In this document: in pieces, positions 7,586-16,301 of the stretch | How the letters are laid out: each line of letters begins with the position of its first letter | Numbering within the stretch: position 1 is the first letter of the stretch | Assembly: GCA_902777125.1 (NCBI GenBank) | Contig: CACYSQ010000023.1 | Coordinates: 1 to 34,186 of the forward strand | Direction: 5' to 3' | DNA from: Ruminococcus flavefaciens | GTDB lineage: Bacteria; Bacillota; Clostridia; Oscillospirales; Ruminococcaceae | DNA length: 34,186 bases | Translations under genes and position numbers: made by a program | Notes under the pieces: generated by a model | The model's database searches: none | What the model saw: only the letters and a program-made list of their open reading frames with translations | Told to the model about the DNA's origin: nothing

Positions 7586-8971
7586 ATGGGCAGATATTTT
7601 GGTACAGACGGTTTCAGAGGGACCGCAAATGAGAACCTTACAGCCGACCACGCTTTCAGAGTGGGAAGATTTCTCGGCTGGTATTTCGGAGAAGTAAAAA
7701 GACGCGCCGGAGATGATTCCGCACCGCGTATAATCATAGGCAAGGACACCCGCCGTTCGAGCTATATGTTCGAGTATTCGCTTGTAGGAGGTCTCACTGC
7801 CTCCGGAGCTGACGCATATCTGCTCCACGTTACAACAACTCCCTCCGTGGCTTACATCAGCCGCGTGGACGCATTCGACTGCGGTATCATGATATCCGCG
7901 AGCCACAACCCCTACTACGACAACGGCATCAAGCTCATCAACAGTCAGGGCGAGAAAATGGAGGAGTCCGTCATCGAGCTCATCGAGGACTACCTCGATG
8001 GCAAGCTCAACGCCTTCGGTCAGGCGTGGTCTGAGCTCCCCTACGCAAAGGACGAGAAGATAGGCAGGACCGTTGACTATGTTTCGGGAAGGAACCGCTA
8101 TATCGGCTACCTCATCTCACTCGGAATGTACTCCTTCCGCGGCAAGAAGATAGGTCTCGACTGTGCAAACGGCGCAGCGTGGAACATCGCAAAGGCTGTA
8201 TTTGACGCTCTCGGTGCCGAGACCCACGTTATCAACGCTGAGCCTACGGGCATAAACATCAACAACAACGCAGGCTCGACCCATATCGAGGGCTTGCAGA
8301 AGTACGTTGTGGAGAACGGTCTCGATGCAGGCTTCGCCTATGACGGCGATGCCGACAGATGCCTCTGTGTTGACGAAAAGGGCAATGTCATCACGGGCGA
8401 CCATATCCTCTACATCTACGGAAGATACATGAAGGAACGCGGAAAGCTCGTCAACAACACGGTCGTTGCGACAGTCATGTCGAATTTCGGGCTTTTCAAG
8501 GCTTTCGACGAGATAGGCGTGGACTACGCAAAGACCAAGGTCGGCGACAAGTACGTCTATGAATACATGAAGGAGCACGGCTGCTGTCTCGGCGGCGAGC
8601 AGTCCGGACACATCATCTTCTCGAAGTACGCTTCAACAGGTGACGGCATACTCACCAGCCTTAAAATAATGCAGGTGATAATGTCCAAGGAGAAGCCTCT
8701 CAGCGAGCTTGCGGCACCGTTCGTGGTATATCCGCAGGTTTTGGAGAACGTCCGTGTAAAGGATAAGACCGCGGCACAGAACGACCCTGATGTTCAGGCG
8801 GCAGTGAAGACCGTTACCGAAGCGCTCGGCACTACCGGACGCATACTCGTCCGTGAGAGCGGTACAGAGCCGGTCGTAAGAGTGATGGTCGAGGCTGAGA
8901 ACGAGGATATCTGCCGCAAGTACGTCGATCAGGTAGTTGACGTAATAAAGGCGAACGGACACACCGCATAA
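7586..8971 (+). CDS. glmM: Phosphoglucosamine mutase GlmM
   Basis: The enzyme interconverts glucosamine-6-phosphate and glucosamine-1-phosphate on the way to UDP-GlcNAc for peptidoglycan. The 461-residue protein starts MGRYFGTDGFRGTAN, the usual GlmM N-terminus. It carries the phosphorylated Ser106 in ISASHNP, the metal loop DGDADR (Asp253, 255, 257), the sugar-specificity loop GGEQSGH and the phosphate-binding RESGTEP near the C-terminus. The start at 7586 is preceded by AAGGAGA; longer in-frame starts extend across the promoter and were rejected. It is transcribed alone from its own promoter, and the next gene is separated by a 265-bp inserted element. Nothing about the protein is unusual. 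Confidence 0.97.
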   Translation: MGRYFGTDGFRGTANENLTADHAFRVGRFLGWYFGEVKRRAGDDSAPRIIIGKDTRRSSYMFEYSLVGGLTASGADAYLLHVTTTPSVAYISRVDAFDCGIMISASHNPYYDNGIKLINSQGEKMEESVIELIEDYLDGKLNAFGQAWSELPYAKDEKIGRTVDYVSGRNRYIGYLISLGMYSFRGKKIGLDCANGAAWNIAKAVFDALGAETHVINAEPTGININNNAGSTHIEGLQKYVVENGLDAGFAYDGDADRCLCVDEKGNVITGDHILYIYGRYMKERGKLVNNTVVATVMSNFGLFKAFDEIGVDYAKTKVGDKYVYEYMKEHGCCLGGEQSGHIIFSKYASTGDGILTSLKIMQVIMSKEKPLSELAAPFVVYPQVLENVRVKDKTAAQNDPDVQAAVKTVTEALGTTGRILVRESGTEPVVRVMVEAENEDICRKYVDQVVDVIKANGHTA

Positions 8972-8987
8972 GCATAAACTGCACATG

Positions 8988-9252
8988 AATGGGATTCTAA
9001 AGGGACGTCGTCCCTTTAGCGGAGTGACTCCCCACAGTGTGGGGGAGATGTCCGAAGGACAGAGGGGACGTACCGGTAAGGTCAGAGGCGGCGCCTCTGG
9101 TGGGGTGTGGGGCAAAGCCCCGCATTCCGCAAAGCGCTCTGCAAGAGGGGAGGCTCTGCAAGAGAGAGCCTCCCCTTGCAGGCTTTCCGAACAAGCTTGC
9201 CTCCGGACTTAGTCCGGACGAAATATAGGCATATTCCCTTGAGAATCCCATT
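8988..9252. mobile_element. MITE-like non-coding element with 17-bp terminal inverted repeats
   Basis: The ends are AATGGGATTCTAAAGGG (8988-9004) and its near-perfect inverse CCCTTGAGAATCCCATT (9236-9252), one mismatch in 17. Inside are further palindromes: AGGGACGTCGTCCCT near the left end, GGGAGGCTC with GAGCCTCCC around 9150-9177, and CCGGACTTAGTCCGG near the right end. No credible protein frame is present. Size, ends and internal hairpins fit a miniature inverted-repeat element mobilised in trans. No clear target-site duplication was seen. It fills almost the whole space between glmM and the GH43 gene. Confidence 0.75.
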
Positions 9253-9274
9253 ATTTTAATTTGAGGATACAATT

Positions 9275-10741
9275 ATGAAAAAACAGGTCTATAACCCCTT
9301 TCTCCCTCTCGATGCTTATATCCCTGACGGCGAGCCCCACATCTTCGGTGACAGGGTCTACCTCTACGGCTCACATGACAACGAGGGCGGCTGGACTTTC
9401 TGCATGGGCGATTATACAGTCTATTCAGCCCCCGTGGACGACCTCTCCGACTGGCGCTGCGAGGGCGTGATCTACCGCGCGGAGCAGGACCCAGACTTCG
9501 GCGAGCGTCCCTATATGTACGCACCGGACGTTGTTCAGGGCAATGACGGAAAATACTACCTCTACTACTGTATGTCCGGAGAATTCGGTTTCGGAGGCTA
9601 CTTTGGACCCATAAGCGTCGCGGTCTGTGACGAGCCTGCCGGAAAGTACGAATACCTCGGCTATGTGAGATATCCGGACGGCTCTCCCGTGAAGAAGTAC
9701 GTCTGTTTTGACCCCTGCGCCTTCAACGACGGCGGACGCATTTTCATCTACTACGGCACTCAGTATCAGGGCGAGACGAACGATGTTCTTACTGCTGACG
9801 AGGCTAAAATGGCTGACGTCATGAAGCGCTACGACAAGCCGCGGGAGGAGATACTTTCAACTCCCGATAATGTCAACGGTCCTGCTGTTGTTGAGCTGGA
9901 GGACGATATGCTCACGGTCAAGGGCGAGCCGCGCCACGTTATCCCCTACGGAGTGGACTTCGGCGGACATGAATTCTTTGAGGCTAGCTCCATGCGAAAG
10001 GTCAGGGAGAAGTATTACTTCATCTACTCCTCGCAGCTCAACCACGAGCTCTGCTATGCGGTCAGCGGCTTTCCCGACCGTGGCTTTAAATTCATGGGGA
10101 CGATCGTTTCCAACGGTGACGTCGGCGTGAACGGCGTAACACAGCAGACCAAGATGAACATGACCGGTACTACCCACGGCAGCATCATCGAGATAAACGG
10201 TCAGTGGTACGTCTTCTACCACAGGCTCACGCACAAGTCGGACTACAGCCGTCAGGCGTGTGCCGAGCCGATAACCATAGCTCCCGACGGCACCATAAAG
10301 CAGGCCGAGATGACCTCCTGCGGTCTCAACGGCGGACCTCTCAGGGGCGAGGGTACTTACCCGGCGGTGATCGCCTGCAACATCACGAACGGTCATATGC
10401 CGCACGGCTCGAACAGGATATTCAAGGACAGCTTCCCGAACGTCACAAATGACGGAGAGGAGCGTTTTATCGGCGAGATAGGCGAGGGTACGCTCATCGG
10501 CTACAAGTATTTCCGGTTTGAGGGATTACGCGGCATATTGCTGAAAGTCCGCGGTGAGGGCGCAAGCTTTGCGGTCAGCACTTCGCCCGAGGGTGAGCTG
10601 CTGTGCAGGATAGACGTTCCGGCTTCCGGCGATTGGACCGAGGTTTCGGCGGAGATAAGCCTTCCGGACGGAGTATATCCGTTGTATCTGAGATGCTCCG
10701 GCGGCATGGCTGACCTGCTGGAAATAAGCTTCATTGCGTGA
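9275..10741 (+). CDS. Cytoplasmic GH43-family glycosidase with C-terminal CBM6-like domain
   Basis: This 488-residue protein is a five-bladed beta-propeller glycosidase of family GH43 (beta-xylosidase, alpha-L-arabinofuranosidase and relatives). The three acidic residues can be placed at Asp18 (YIPDGEPHIF), Asp85 (YMYAPDVV) and Glu236 (HEFFEASSM). After the propeller (about 1-335), residues 370-488 have a beta-rich CBM6-like pattern ending SLPDGVYPLYLRCSGGMADLLEISF. There is no signal peptide, so it probably acts in the cytoplasm on imported xylo- or arabino-oligosaccharides, complementing the secreted GH10 xylanase at 27787. GAGG precedes the ATG at normal spacing. No clear promoter is visible; the MITE-like element abuts its 5' side. 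The subfamily substrate cannot be assigned. Confidence 0.9.
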   Translation: MKKQVYNPFLPLDAYIPDGEPHIFGDRVYLYGSHDNEGGWTFCMGDYTVYSAPVDDLSDWRCEGVIYRAEQDPDFGERPYMYAPDVVQGNDGKYYLYYCMSGEFGFGGYFGPISVAVCDEPAGKYEYLGYVRYPDGSPVKKYVCFDPCAFNDGGRIFIYYGTQYQGETNDVLTADEAKMADVMKRYDKPREEILSTPDNVNGPAVVELEDDMLTVKGEPRHVIPYGVDFGGHEFFEASSMRKVREKYYFIYSSQLNHELCYAVSGFPDRGFKFMGTIVSNGDVGVNGVTQQTKMNMTGTTHGSIIEINGQWYVFYHRLTHKSDYSRQACAEPITIAPDGTIKQAEMTSCGLNGGPLRGEGTYPAVIACNITNGHMPHGSNRIFKDSFPNVTNDGEERFIGEIGEGTLIGYKYFRFEGLRGILLKVRGEGASFAVSTSPEGELLCRIDVPASGDWTEVSAEISLPDGVYPLYLRCSGGMADLLEISFIA

Positions 10742-10837
10742 TAATGGCGGAATGGTGCATTTTGGTTAACGTACAGTCGGGCATAACGCCTGATTTTGGC
10801 TAAAAGCAGGAAAATAATGATAATTTGGCGAAAACTG

Positions 10838-10866
10838 TTGACGGCACATTTCCAAAGTGATATAAT
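10838..10866 (+). promoter_or_regulatory. Promoter of the Wzz-like membrane protein gene
   Basis: TTGACG (10838-10843), a 17-bp spacer and TATAAT (10861-10866), about 60 bases before the start codon. Confidence 0.85.
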
Positions 10867-10927
10867 GTTTAATTGGCGGACTTTATCCGCACGGAAAAAG
10901 ATACAATGAAGGAATATGGAGGTAAAA

Positions 10928-12556
10928 ATGTCTAAAAGCAATGAACGTAATCTTAATGTTACGATAAAGAATGATCATGACGAAAAGGACGAGGTAGTTA
11001 TCTCACTTTCCGGCATATTCAAAAAGCTCAAGAAATATTTCCTGCCGTGGGTTATCATAGCGGCAATGTTAGGCGCTGCTGTTGTCAGCATAAAGGCAGC
11101 AAAGGTCATGAAGAGCAAGCCGCCGCTTACCGCTCTCGTAAGCTTCAGCTACAGCGGTATCGAAAAGGGTCTCGACCCCAACGGCAAGTCCTTCGATGTC
11201 AATACCCTGAAAAATCCGGAGGTAATTTCCGCTGCGGTCGCAGAGCTTGAGCTCAGCGATACCAAGATCGAGCCTATCAGACAGAACATCTCTATCTCAG
11301 GCGTTATCCCTGCTGATGCAGTTGACCGTCTTACACTCTATCACAGCGTAAAGGCTCAGTCCACCAACGGCAATGTTGCTCCTGTTCAGGCTATTCTTGA
11401 TACATCTTACTACCCGACACAGTACAAGATAAAGTTCAATTATGCGAACACGGGTCTCAGCAAGGAAGATGCAGTTGATGTATTCAACATGATGCTCGAC
11501 AAGTACCGCGATTACTTCTACCGTCAGTATGGCTACAACCAGTCTCTCGGTGCAGCGGTATCCACCCTCGACTACAAGTCCTACGACTACCCCGAGGCTA
11601 TCGACCTTTTCAGAAGCACTCTCAATACCCTCGCTACATACCTCAAGGACCTCTCAAGAGAGGACCTCACACGTTTCCGTTCTTCCACAGGATATACCTT
11701 CGAGGACCTTTATGAATCGGTAATCACCGTAAGAGCACTCGACCTCGACAAGGCTGAGTCCCTTGTGAACGTTAACAACATCACCAAGGACAAGCAGGCT
11801 GCTCTTGACTACTACCAGTACACCATAGACGAGCTCACCCGTCAGAAGGAAAGAGACGAGGAAAGCTACAAGGCTGTTCAGGAGGCCAAGAACAACTACC
11901 AGAAGGACAAGCTCCTTGTTATGCAGAATGCCGACGGCGTTGGCACGGAGATATCCAAGACTTCCGAGGAATACGACAAGCTCGTTGACCAGGAGGTAAG
12001 ACTTGCAGAAGATATCGCAGAGACAAAGCAGAAGATAAAGAAGTACGCCCAGAGAAAGGAAGCCCTCGGAAAGAGCAATAATACCACCACCGAGGCTCAG
12101 ATCAAGGACCTCGATGCAAGACTCGATTCTATCAACAATAAGGTCAACGACCTCGTTGTAAAGATCAAGGACACATCTGATGAATACTTCAAGAACGTTG
12201 AGTTCGCAAACGCCTACAGCATACTTGTTCCGGCTACAAATTCCGGCGAGATCGGCTTTATGGCAGCTGCAAAGGCCTCAATAAAGAAGGTTATCATCTA
12301 TGAGGTACTCATATTCTTCGTTTACTTCGGCATTGCATTCGTAACAGCGATCATTGACGAAAACAAGAGATCAAAGGCAGCCGCAGCAGTAAGTGCTGAT
12401 TCCTCCGGAGCTTCCGGCGGCGACGATGACGACGACGACGATGACGATGAAGATATCGACGAGCTCATAGAAGAAGCCGCGGAGGCTATCGGTGCAGAGG
12501 TCGAGAAAAAGCCCGCACCCAAGCCGCAGCAGAAGTCAAAGAAAAACAGTAAGTAA
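10928..12556 (+). CDS. Wzz-like membrane protein with coiled coil and acidic tail
   Basis: The 542-residue protein has a membrane helix at about 38-59, a long extracellular section rich in predicted helix and coiled coil (about 270-430), a second membrane helix near 455-478, and a cytoplasmic tail. This two-helix topology with the N-terminal EVVISLSGIFKKLKKYFLPW segment resembles polysaccharide co-polymerases of the Wzz/chain-length-determinant type. The tail contains nine consecutive Asp residues and then a Lys/Pro-rich end (EKKPAPKPQQKSKK), a charge pattern unlike standard Wzz proteins. The start is the ATG at 10928, five bases after GGAGG; an earlier ATG at 10916 lies in the ribosome binding site. 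No polysaccharide genes are nearby, so the role is unproven. Confidence 0.7.
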   Translation: MSKSNERNLNVTIKNDHDEKDEVVISLSGIFKKLKKYFLPWVIIAAMLGAAVVSIKAAKVMKSKPPLTALVSFSYSGIEKGLDPNGKSFDVNTLKNPEVISAAVAELELSDTKIEPIRQNISISGVIPADAVDRLTLYHSVKAQSTNGNVAPVQAILDTSYYPTQYKIKFNYANTGLSKEDAVDVFNMMLDKYRDYFYRQYGYNQSLGAAVSTLDYKSYDYPEAIDLFRSTLNTLATYLKDLSREDLTRFRSSTGYTFEDLYESVITVRALDLDKAESLVNVNNITKDKQAALDYYQYTIDELTRQKERDEESYKAVQEAKNNYQKDKLLVMQNADGVGTEISKTSEEYDKLVDQEVRLAEDIAETKQKIKKYAQRKEALGKSNNTTTEAQIKDLDARLDSINNKVNDLVVKIKDTSDEYFKNVEFANAYSILVPATNSGEIGFMAAAKASIKKVIIYEVLIFFVYFGIAFVTAIIDENKRSKAAAAVSADSSGASGGDDDDDDDDDEDIDELIEEAAEAIGAEVEKKPAPKPQQKSKKNSK

Positions 12557-12563
12557 TATCAAC

Positions 12564-12598
12564 AAGGCCGCTCGCAAATAATGCGGGCGGTCTTATTG
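12564..12598 (+). terminator. Probable terminator after the Wzz-like gene
   Basis: AAGGCCGCTCGC (12564-12575) pairs with GCGGGCGGTCTT (12583-12594) through G-U pairs. The following T tract is weak (ATTGTG), so efficiency is uncertain. Confidence 0.6.
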
Positions 12599-12654
12599 TG
12601 TAAATCCAACAAGAATGATAGCGAAATCCTGCCGGATTTTTTATCGGTACGCTA

Positions 12655-12683
12655 TTGCAATATCCGGCGGAATATGGTATAAT
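12655..12683 (+). promoter_or_regulatory. Promoter of secG (and possibly rnr)
   Basis: TTGCAA (12655-12660), a 17-bp spacer and TATAAT (12678-12683), 55 bases before secG. Confidence 0.82.
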
Positions 12684-12738
12684 GTTTAGGCTAATAGAAA
12701 TATACGGTGATTTGCCGGCTTTACGGAGGTAATAGAAT

Positions 12739-12996
12739 ATGTCTACTCTTGAGATCATCGGAGGCGTAGTTCTCCTTGTTGTATGTGCGCTCGTTATTCT
12801 TCTCTGCCTTTCACAGGATCAGAAGTCGCAGGACAGTATGTCCGCTGCACTTACCGGTGCAAGCTCTGATTCCTTCTACGGAAAGAACGAGGGAAGGACT
12901 AAAGAGGCTATACTCAATAAGCTCACAAGGACTCTCGGAATAATCATGTTCCTGGTCGTTCTCGCGATCAATCTTGTTCCGATAATCAACAAGTAA
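12739..12996 (+). CDS. secG: Preprotein translocase subunit SecG
   Basis: This 85-residue protein has two membrane helices (about 5-24 and 63-82) joined by a polar loop containing GKNEGRTKEAILNKLT, the pattern typical of SecG. It joins SecYE in the Sec channel and helps SecA-driven export. GGAGG precedes the ATG. The secG-rnr order is common in Firmicutes. A terminator lies between the two genes here, so rnr expression may depend on readthrough or on a promoter not recognised. Confidence 0.93.
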   Translation: MSTLEIIGGVVLLVVCALVILLCLSQDQKSQDSMSAALTGASSDSFYGKNEGRTKEAILNKLTRTLGIIMFLVVLAINLVPIINK

Positions 12997-12999
12997 GCT

Positions 13000-13032
13000 A
13001 AAGCCCTGTGACACAAGTCATGGGGCTTTTTC
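13000..13032 (+). terminator. Terminator between secG and rnr
   Basis: AAAGCCCTGTGAC (13000-13012) pairs with GTCATGGGGCTTT (13017-13029), including wobble pairs, and is followed by further T residues. Confidence 0.8.
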
Positions 13033-13063
13033 CTTTAGAACACCAAGGGAAGGAGGTAAGGAT

Positions 13064-15220
13064 TTGGCAGTAAAAGCAAAGAAAAAGGAACAGAAAGTGC
13101 CGGCTGATGCGGTCGGCGTGTACAAAAAGAAAATAGTCGCTCTCCTCGGAGCGTTCGACAAGAAAACCATGCCGCTCAGTCAGCTCGAATCCAAGTGCAA
13201 GACCAAGAAAAACGGCAGGGAAGCCTTTGCTGCGGCATTTGACGAGCTCCGTACAAAGGGAGTTGTCACCGTCCGGAAGGGCATGAAAACGGGGCTTTGC
13301 AGCCGTCTCGGGTTTGTTCCGGGAACTGTCACAAGGCTGAGCAGAACGTTCGGCTTTGCTGAGGACGATAACGGTACCGAATACTTCCTCCCGGGAAAGC
13401 ATATGCTCGGCGCGATGCCCGGAGACAGGGTGCTGATCTCGCAGATACCCTCCCGCAGCGGCGAGCCGGAGGGCGAAATAACCGATATAATCGAAATGGG
13501 AAGTCAGGAGCTTACCGGAAGGACGGAGATCATTGACGGTGCGCCCTATCTCGTTCCCGATACAGCCGCGATGAACCATATGACGATAATCGCAGCGGAA
13601 AGTGTTCCCTTTGCGGACGGCGACAAGGTGCTTGCGGAGATAGTTTTCCGCGGAAGACGCCATGCCGAGCACAAGGTCAAGGTAGTGTCCGTTTTCGGAA
13701 GCTCTGAGAGCGCGGCTGCCTGTGCCGAGGCTGTGGTAGCCTCCCACGGCGCACCTGTTGAGTTCTCAGCGGAGGCTCTGAAGGAAGCCCGGAAAATAGC
13801 CGAGGGCGGAGTTCAGGAGTATTCCTTCAACAACCGTACCGACCTGACGGACAAGGTGATATTCACCATTGACAGTGCGGAATCCAAAGACCTCGACGAC
13901 GCTGTTTCGGTCGAAAAAACGGAGGAGGGCTACCTCCTCGGAGTGCATATCGCGGACGTTTCGCACTACATCAAGGGCAACAGCGCCCTCGACAAGGAGG
14001 CTCTGCTGCGCGGAACGAGCATCTACTATGCCGATAAGGTCATTCCGATGCTTCCGAAGGAGATATCAAACGGCATCTGTTCACTCAATCCCGGTGAGGA
14101 CAGGCTGACGCTTTCGGCTCTTATAAGGCTCGACGAATACGGCGAAATGCTTGGCTACAGCTTTTGCAAGAGCGTTATACGTTCCCGCGTCAAGGGCGTC
14201 TACAGCGAGATTAACGCTGTCCTTGACGGCAGCGCAGATGACGGTATACTGGGAAAATACGCCGGTGTAAGGGAGGCTCTGCCGCTTATGGAGGAGCTTG
14301 CAGATAAGCTCATCGCAAAAAGAAAGCGGAGGCATTCCCCCGAAATTGATACCACTGAAACAAAGCTTATCCTCGATGAAAACGGCGTTTGCTGCGGGGC
14401 GGTCCCACGCGAGAGAGGGAAGTCCGAGCGAATGATAGAGGAATTCATGCTGACCGCGAACGAGGCTGCCGCAAAGCTTGCCCGCGAGCGTAAGGTGCCG
14501 TTCGTCTACCGCATTCACGAAGCACCTCCGGAGGCTAAGATCGAAGCCATGCGTGAGATACTGCCCAGACTCGGACTGGATTGTCCCGATTTCAGGGAGT
14601 TCAGACCCGTTCACGCTGCCGAGATACTCGAGCGCTCAAGAGGGACGGACAAGTATGAGGCTGTGAACCTCCTTGTGCTGCGGTCAATGGCAAAGGCAAA
14701 GTATTCCAATGAGCCGCACGGTCATTTCGGGCTCGTGCTGGAGGACTACGCGCATTTCACCTCGCCCATACGCCGGTACCCTGACCTTGCGGTACACCGG
14801 ATAATCACGGATATACTTGCAGGCTACGGCAACGAATGGCTGAACAAGAGGTACGCAGGCTTTGCGCTGAATGCCGCCGAGCGTTCGACAAATGCCGAGA
14901 TAAGAGCGGTAACGATAGAGCGTGAGTGCGAGGACTGCTACAAGGCGGAGCTCATGAAGCAGCATATCGGCGAGAGCTTCACCGCGAGGATATCGGGCGT
15001 TACAGAGTTCGGCTTCTATGCCGAGCTGCCGAATACGGTCGAGGGACTCGTCCACATAAGGACACTGCCGGAGGGCGAGTACGACTACTCAGAGCCGGTC
15101 TCGCTGACGGAGCGTTTCAGCGGAGTTTCCTATGTTCTCGGCGCCGAGGTACGCGTCATATGCTCGGCAGTCAACGTCAGTGACGGACTTATAGACTTTG
15201 TTCTCGATAACGATGAGTAA
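13064..15220 (+). CDS. rnr: Ribonuclease R, TTG start
   Basis: RNase R is a processive 3'-to-5' exoribonuclease that degrades structured RNA. The 718-residue protein has an N-terminal winged-helix-like region, cold-shock-type OB domains (about 75-235), the RNB catalytic domain with Asp270, Asp276, Asp278 and Asp279 in IDSAESKDLDDAVSV, and a C-terminal S1 domain (about 630-715, FTARISGVTEFGFYAELPN). The start is TTG at 13064, seven bases after AGGAGG, and gives MAVKAKKKEQK. It lies 67 bases after secG. The usual downstream partner smpB is not present; instead a long hairpin and a lipoprotein gene follow. Confidence 0.95.
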   Translation: MAVKAKKKEQKVPADAVGVYKKKIVALLGAFDKKTMPLSQLESKCKTKKNGREAFAAAFDELRTKGVVTVRKGMKTGLCSRLGFVPGTVTRLSRTFGFAEDDNGTEYFLPGKHMLGAMPGDRVLISQIPSRSGEPEGEITDIIEMGSQELTGRTEIIDGAPYLVPDTAAMNHMTIIAAESVPFADGDKVLAEIVFRGRRHAEHKVKVVSVFGSSESAAACAEAVVASHGAPVEFSAEALKEARKIAEGGVQEYSFNNRTDLTDKVIFTIDSAESKDLDDAVSVEKTEEGYLLGVHIADVSHYIKGNSALDKEALLRGTSIYYADKVIPMLPKEISNGICSLNPGEDRLTLSALIRLDEYGEMLGYSFCKSVIRSRVKGVYSEINAVLDGSADDGILGKYAGVREALPLMEELADKLIAKRKRRHSPEIDTTETKLILDENGVCCGAVPRERGKSERMIEEFMLTANEAAAKLARERKVPFVYRIHEAPPEAKIEAMREILPRLGLDCPDFREFRPVHAAEILERSRGTDKYEAVNLLVLRSMAKAKYSNEPHGHFGLVLEDYAHFTSPIRRYPDLAVHRIITDILAGYGNEWLNKRYAGFALNAAERSTNAEIRAVTIERECEDCYKAELMKQHIGESFTARISGVTEFGFYAELPNTVEGLVHIRTLPEGEYDYSEPVSLTERFSGVSYVLGAEVRVICSAVNVSDGLIDFVLDNDE

Positions 15221-15274
15221 AAAGGGGAAAACTTTTTCGGCGGTTATAATCGAAAGAGACGTTCGCAATTGCTG

Positions 15275-15302
15275 ATTATACTACACTCGCTCAGCCTGTC
15301 AA
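15275..15302 (-). promoter_or_regulatory. Possible antisense promoter facing the 3' end of rnr
   Basis: On the minus strand TTGACA (15297-15302) is followed by a 16-bp spacer and TATAAT (15275-15280). A transcript would begin near 15268 and run antisense into the rnr tail. No reading frame or clear terminator follows. Confidence 0.45.
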
Positions 15303-15351
15303 GACCAGGACAAGCGCCGCAGAGCGGCGGTCCTGACAGCCTTCGCGAGTG
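15284..15351. repeat. Long interrupted hairpin downstream of rnr
   Basis: Nested arms CACTCGC/GCGAGTG, CTGTC/GACAG, AGGAC/GTCCT and CGCCGC/GCGGCG form one imperfect 68-nt hairpin. It lacks a T run, so it is not a normal terminator; it may stabilise the rnr transcript end or be a palindromic repeat unit. The rest of the 214-bp gap shows nothing further except the antisense promoter-like site. Confidence 0.6.
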
Positions 15352-15434
15352 AAGTTCCGGGCAATTACGCAAACGTCCCCCTCGCCTTCGACCGCTAAAA
15401 ATGTCACTTACCCGTAAAAAAGGAGATAACAGAT

Positions 15435-16244
15435 ATGAAAAAAGCCATAGCATTTTTATTCGCACTTTCTATGATGACTATTGCTGCCGGCTGCGGAAAG
15501 ACCAAGAGCGATTCCGACAGCAATGCCCTCAAGCCCGTCGATTTCGACAGCACCGAGAGCACCTCATGGCAGCCCGACCCCCTCGCCCCGACTGAGACCG
15601 AAAGCAGCACGGAGGCTTCAAGTGAGACTGAGACCGAGGCTTCGTCCGAGGCGGAAACGACTAATTCCAAGCCCGATAAGCCGGTAGAGATCGACCCTCT
15701 TGGCGGCGGCGAGTTCACACGCGATGAGTACGGTGCAGTCGTATTCAAGGGCGATATCGCCGGTAAGGACGACCGTCTCCTCATGGCAGCCGGACAGGCT
15801 TTGTTCAATTCAGCCTGCGAGACCAACTGGAACTACCACTTTGGCTGTCCCTATACCCTCGACCAGAATACCTGTATCACCAACGAGTACGGCTGGAGCT
15901 ACAAGCTCATAACCACGCCGGGCATCACCAGTCTCGCTGACGTAAAGGCTGACTATTGCAGGGTGTTCAGCGACAGATACCCTGTTGAGCTTGACGAGTA
16001 TATCGAAAAGGACGGCGCTGTCTATGCGCTTGCCCCGGCAAGAGGCGGAAATATCTTCTATTCCGCGTCCAAGATAACAGCGATACAGTCCCGCAGCGAG
16101 GACGAGATAGTCTTTACGGTCGAGAATTACTACGACGGCACCGACCTCGACGGCTCTGCACCCTATACCGAGACCGATACCTTCTCCGCCGTCATTTCGT
16201 CCGACGGCACATGGAGGGCAGGCAAATTCAAGCTGCCGTACTGA
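15435..16244 (+). CDS. Putative lipoprotein of unknown function
   Basis: The 269-residue product has a signal peptide with lipobox ending at Cys20 (MTIAAGCGK), then a low-complexity Ser/Thr/Glu linker at about 40-85, then a globular part (about 95-269). The linker resembles spacers that hold lipoprotein domains away from the membrane. The globular region contains an aromatic-rich stretch (CETNWNYHFGC, NEYGWSYKL) and ends TWRAGKFKLPY; it matches no family that I recognise. AAAAAAGGAGATAACAGAT precedes the ATG. It is monocistronic, followed by the toxin-antitoxin locus. It is confidently a gene from its signal peptide and codon pattern; its function is unknown. Confidence 0.8.
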   Translation: MKKAIAFLFALSMMTIAAGCGKTKSDSDSNALKPVDFDSTESTSWQPDPLAPTETESSTEASSETETEASSEAETTNSKPDKPVEIDPLGGGEFTRDEYGAVVFKGDIAGKDDRLLMAAGQALFNSACETNWNYHFGCPYTLDQNTCITNEYGWSYKLITTPGITSLADVKADYCRVFSDRYPVELDEYIEKDGAVYALAPARGGNIFYSASKITAIQSRSEDEIVFTVENYYDGTDLDGSAPYTETDTFSAVISSDGTWRAGKFKLPY

Positions 16245-16267
16245 GTGTGAATTTTTCGCTCTCTGTC

Positions 16268-16296
16268 TTGACAAAACGCAGATGATGCTATATAAT
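16268..16296 (+). promoter_or_regulatory. Promoter of the antitoxin RNA
   Basis: TTGACA (16268-16273), a 17-bp spacer and TATAAT (16291-16296) match the vegetative consensus exactly. The only sensible product is the short RNA beginning near 16302. Confidence 0.85.
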
Positions 16297-16301
16297 ATAG
16301 T

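Noticed and set aside
8985-9228. Short open frames within the MITE-like element
   Set aside because: Frames on both strands arise from palindromic G/C-rich sequence; none has a ribosome binding site or protein-like composition.
13032-15220. rnr start at a downstream ATG
   Set aside because: A TTG seven bases after AGGAGG gives a normal basic N-terminus; downstream ATG codons lack ribosome binding sites.
15221-15434. smpB or tmRNA after rnr
   Set aside because: The usual neighbour was looked for, but the gap holds no suitable frame, and no tmRNA-like ends were seen.
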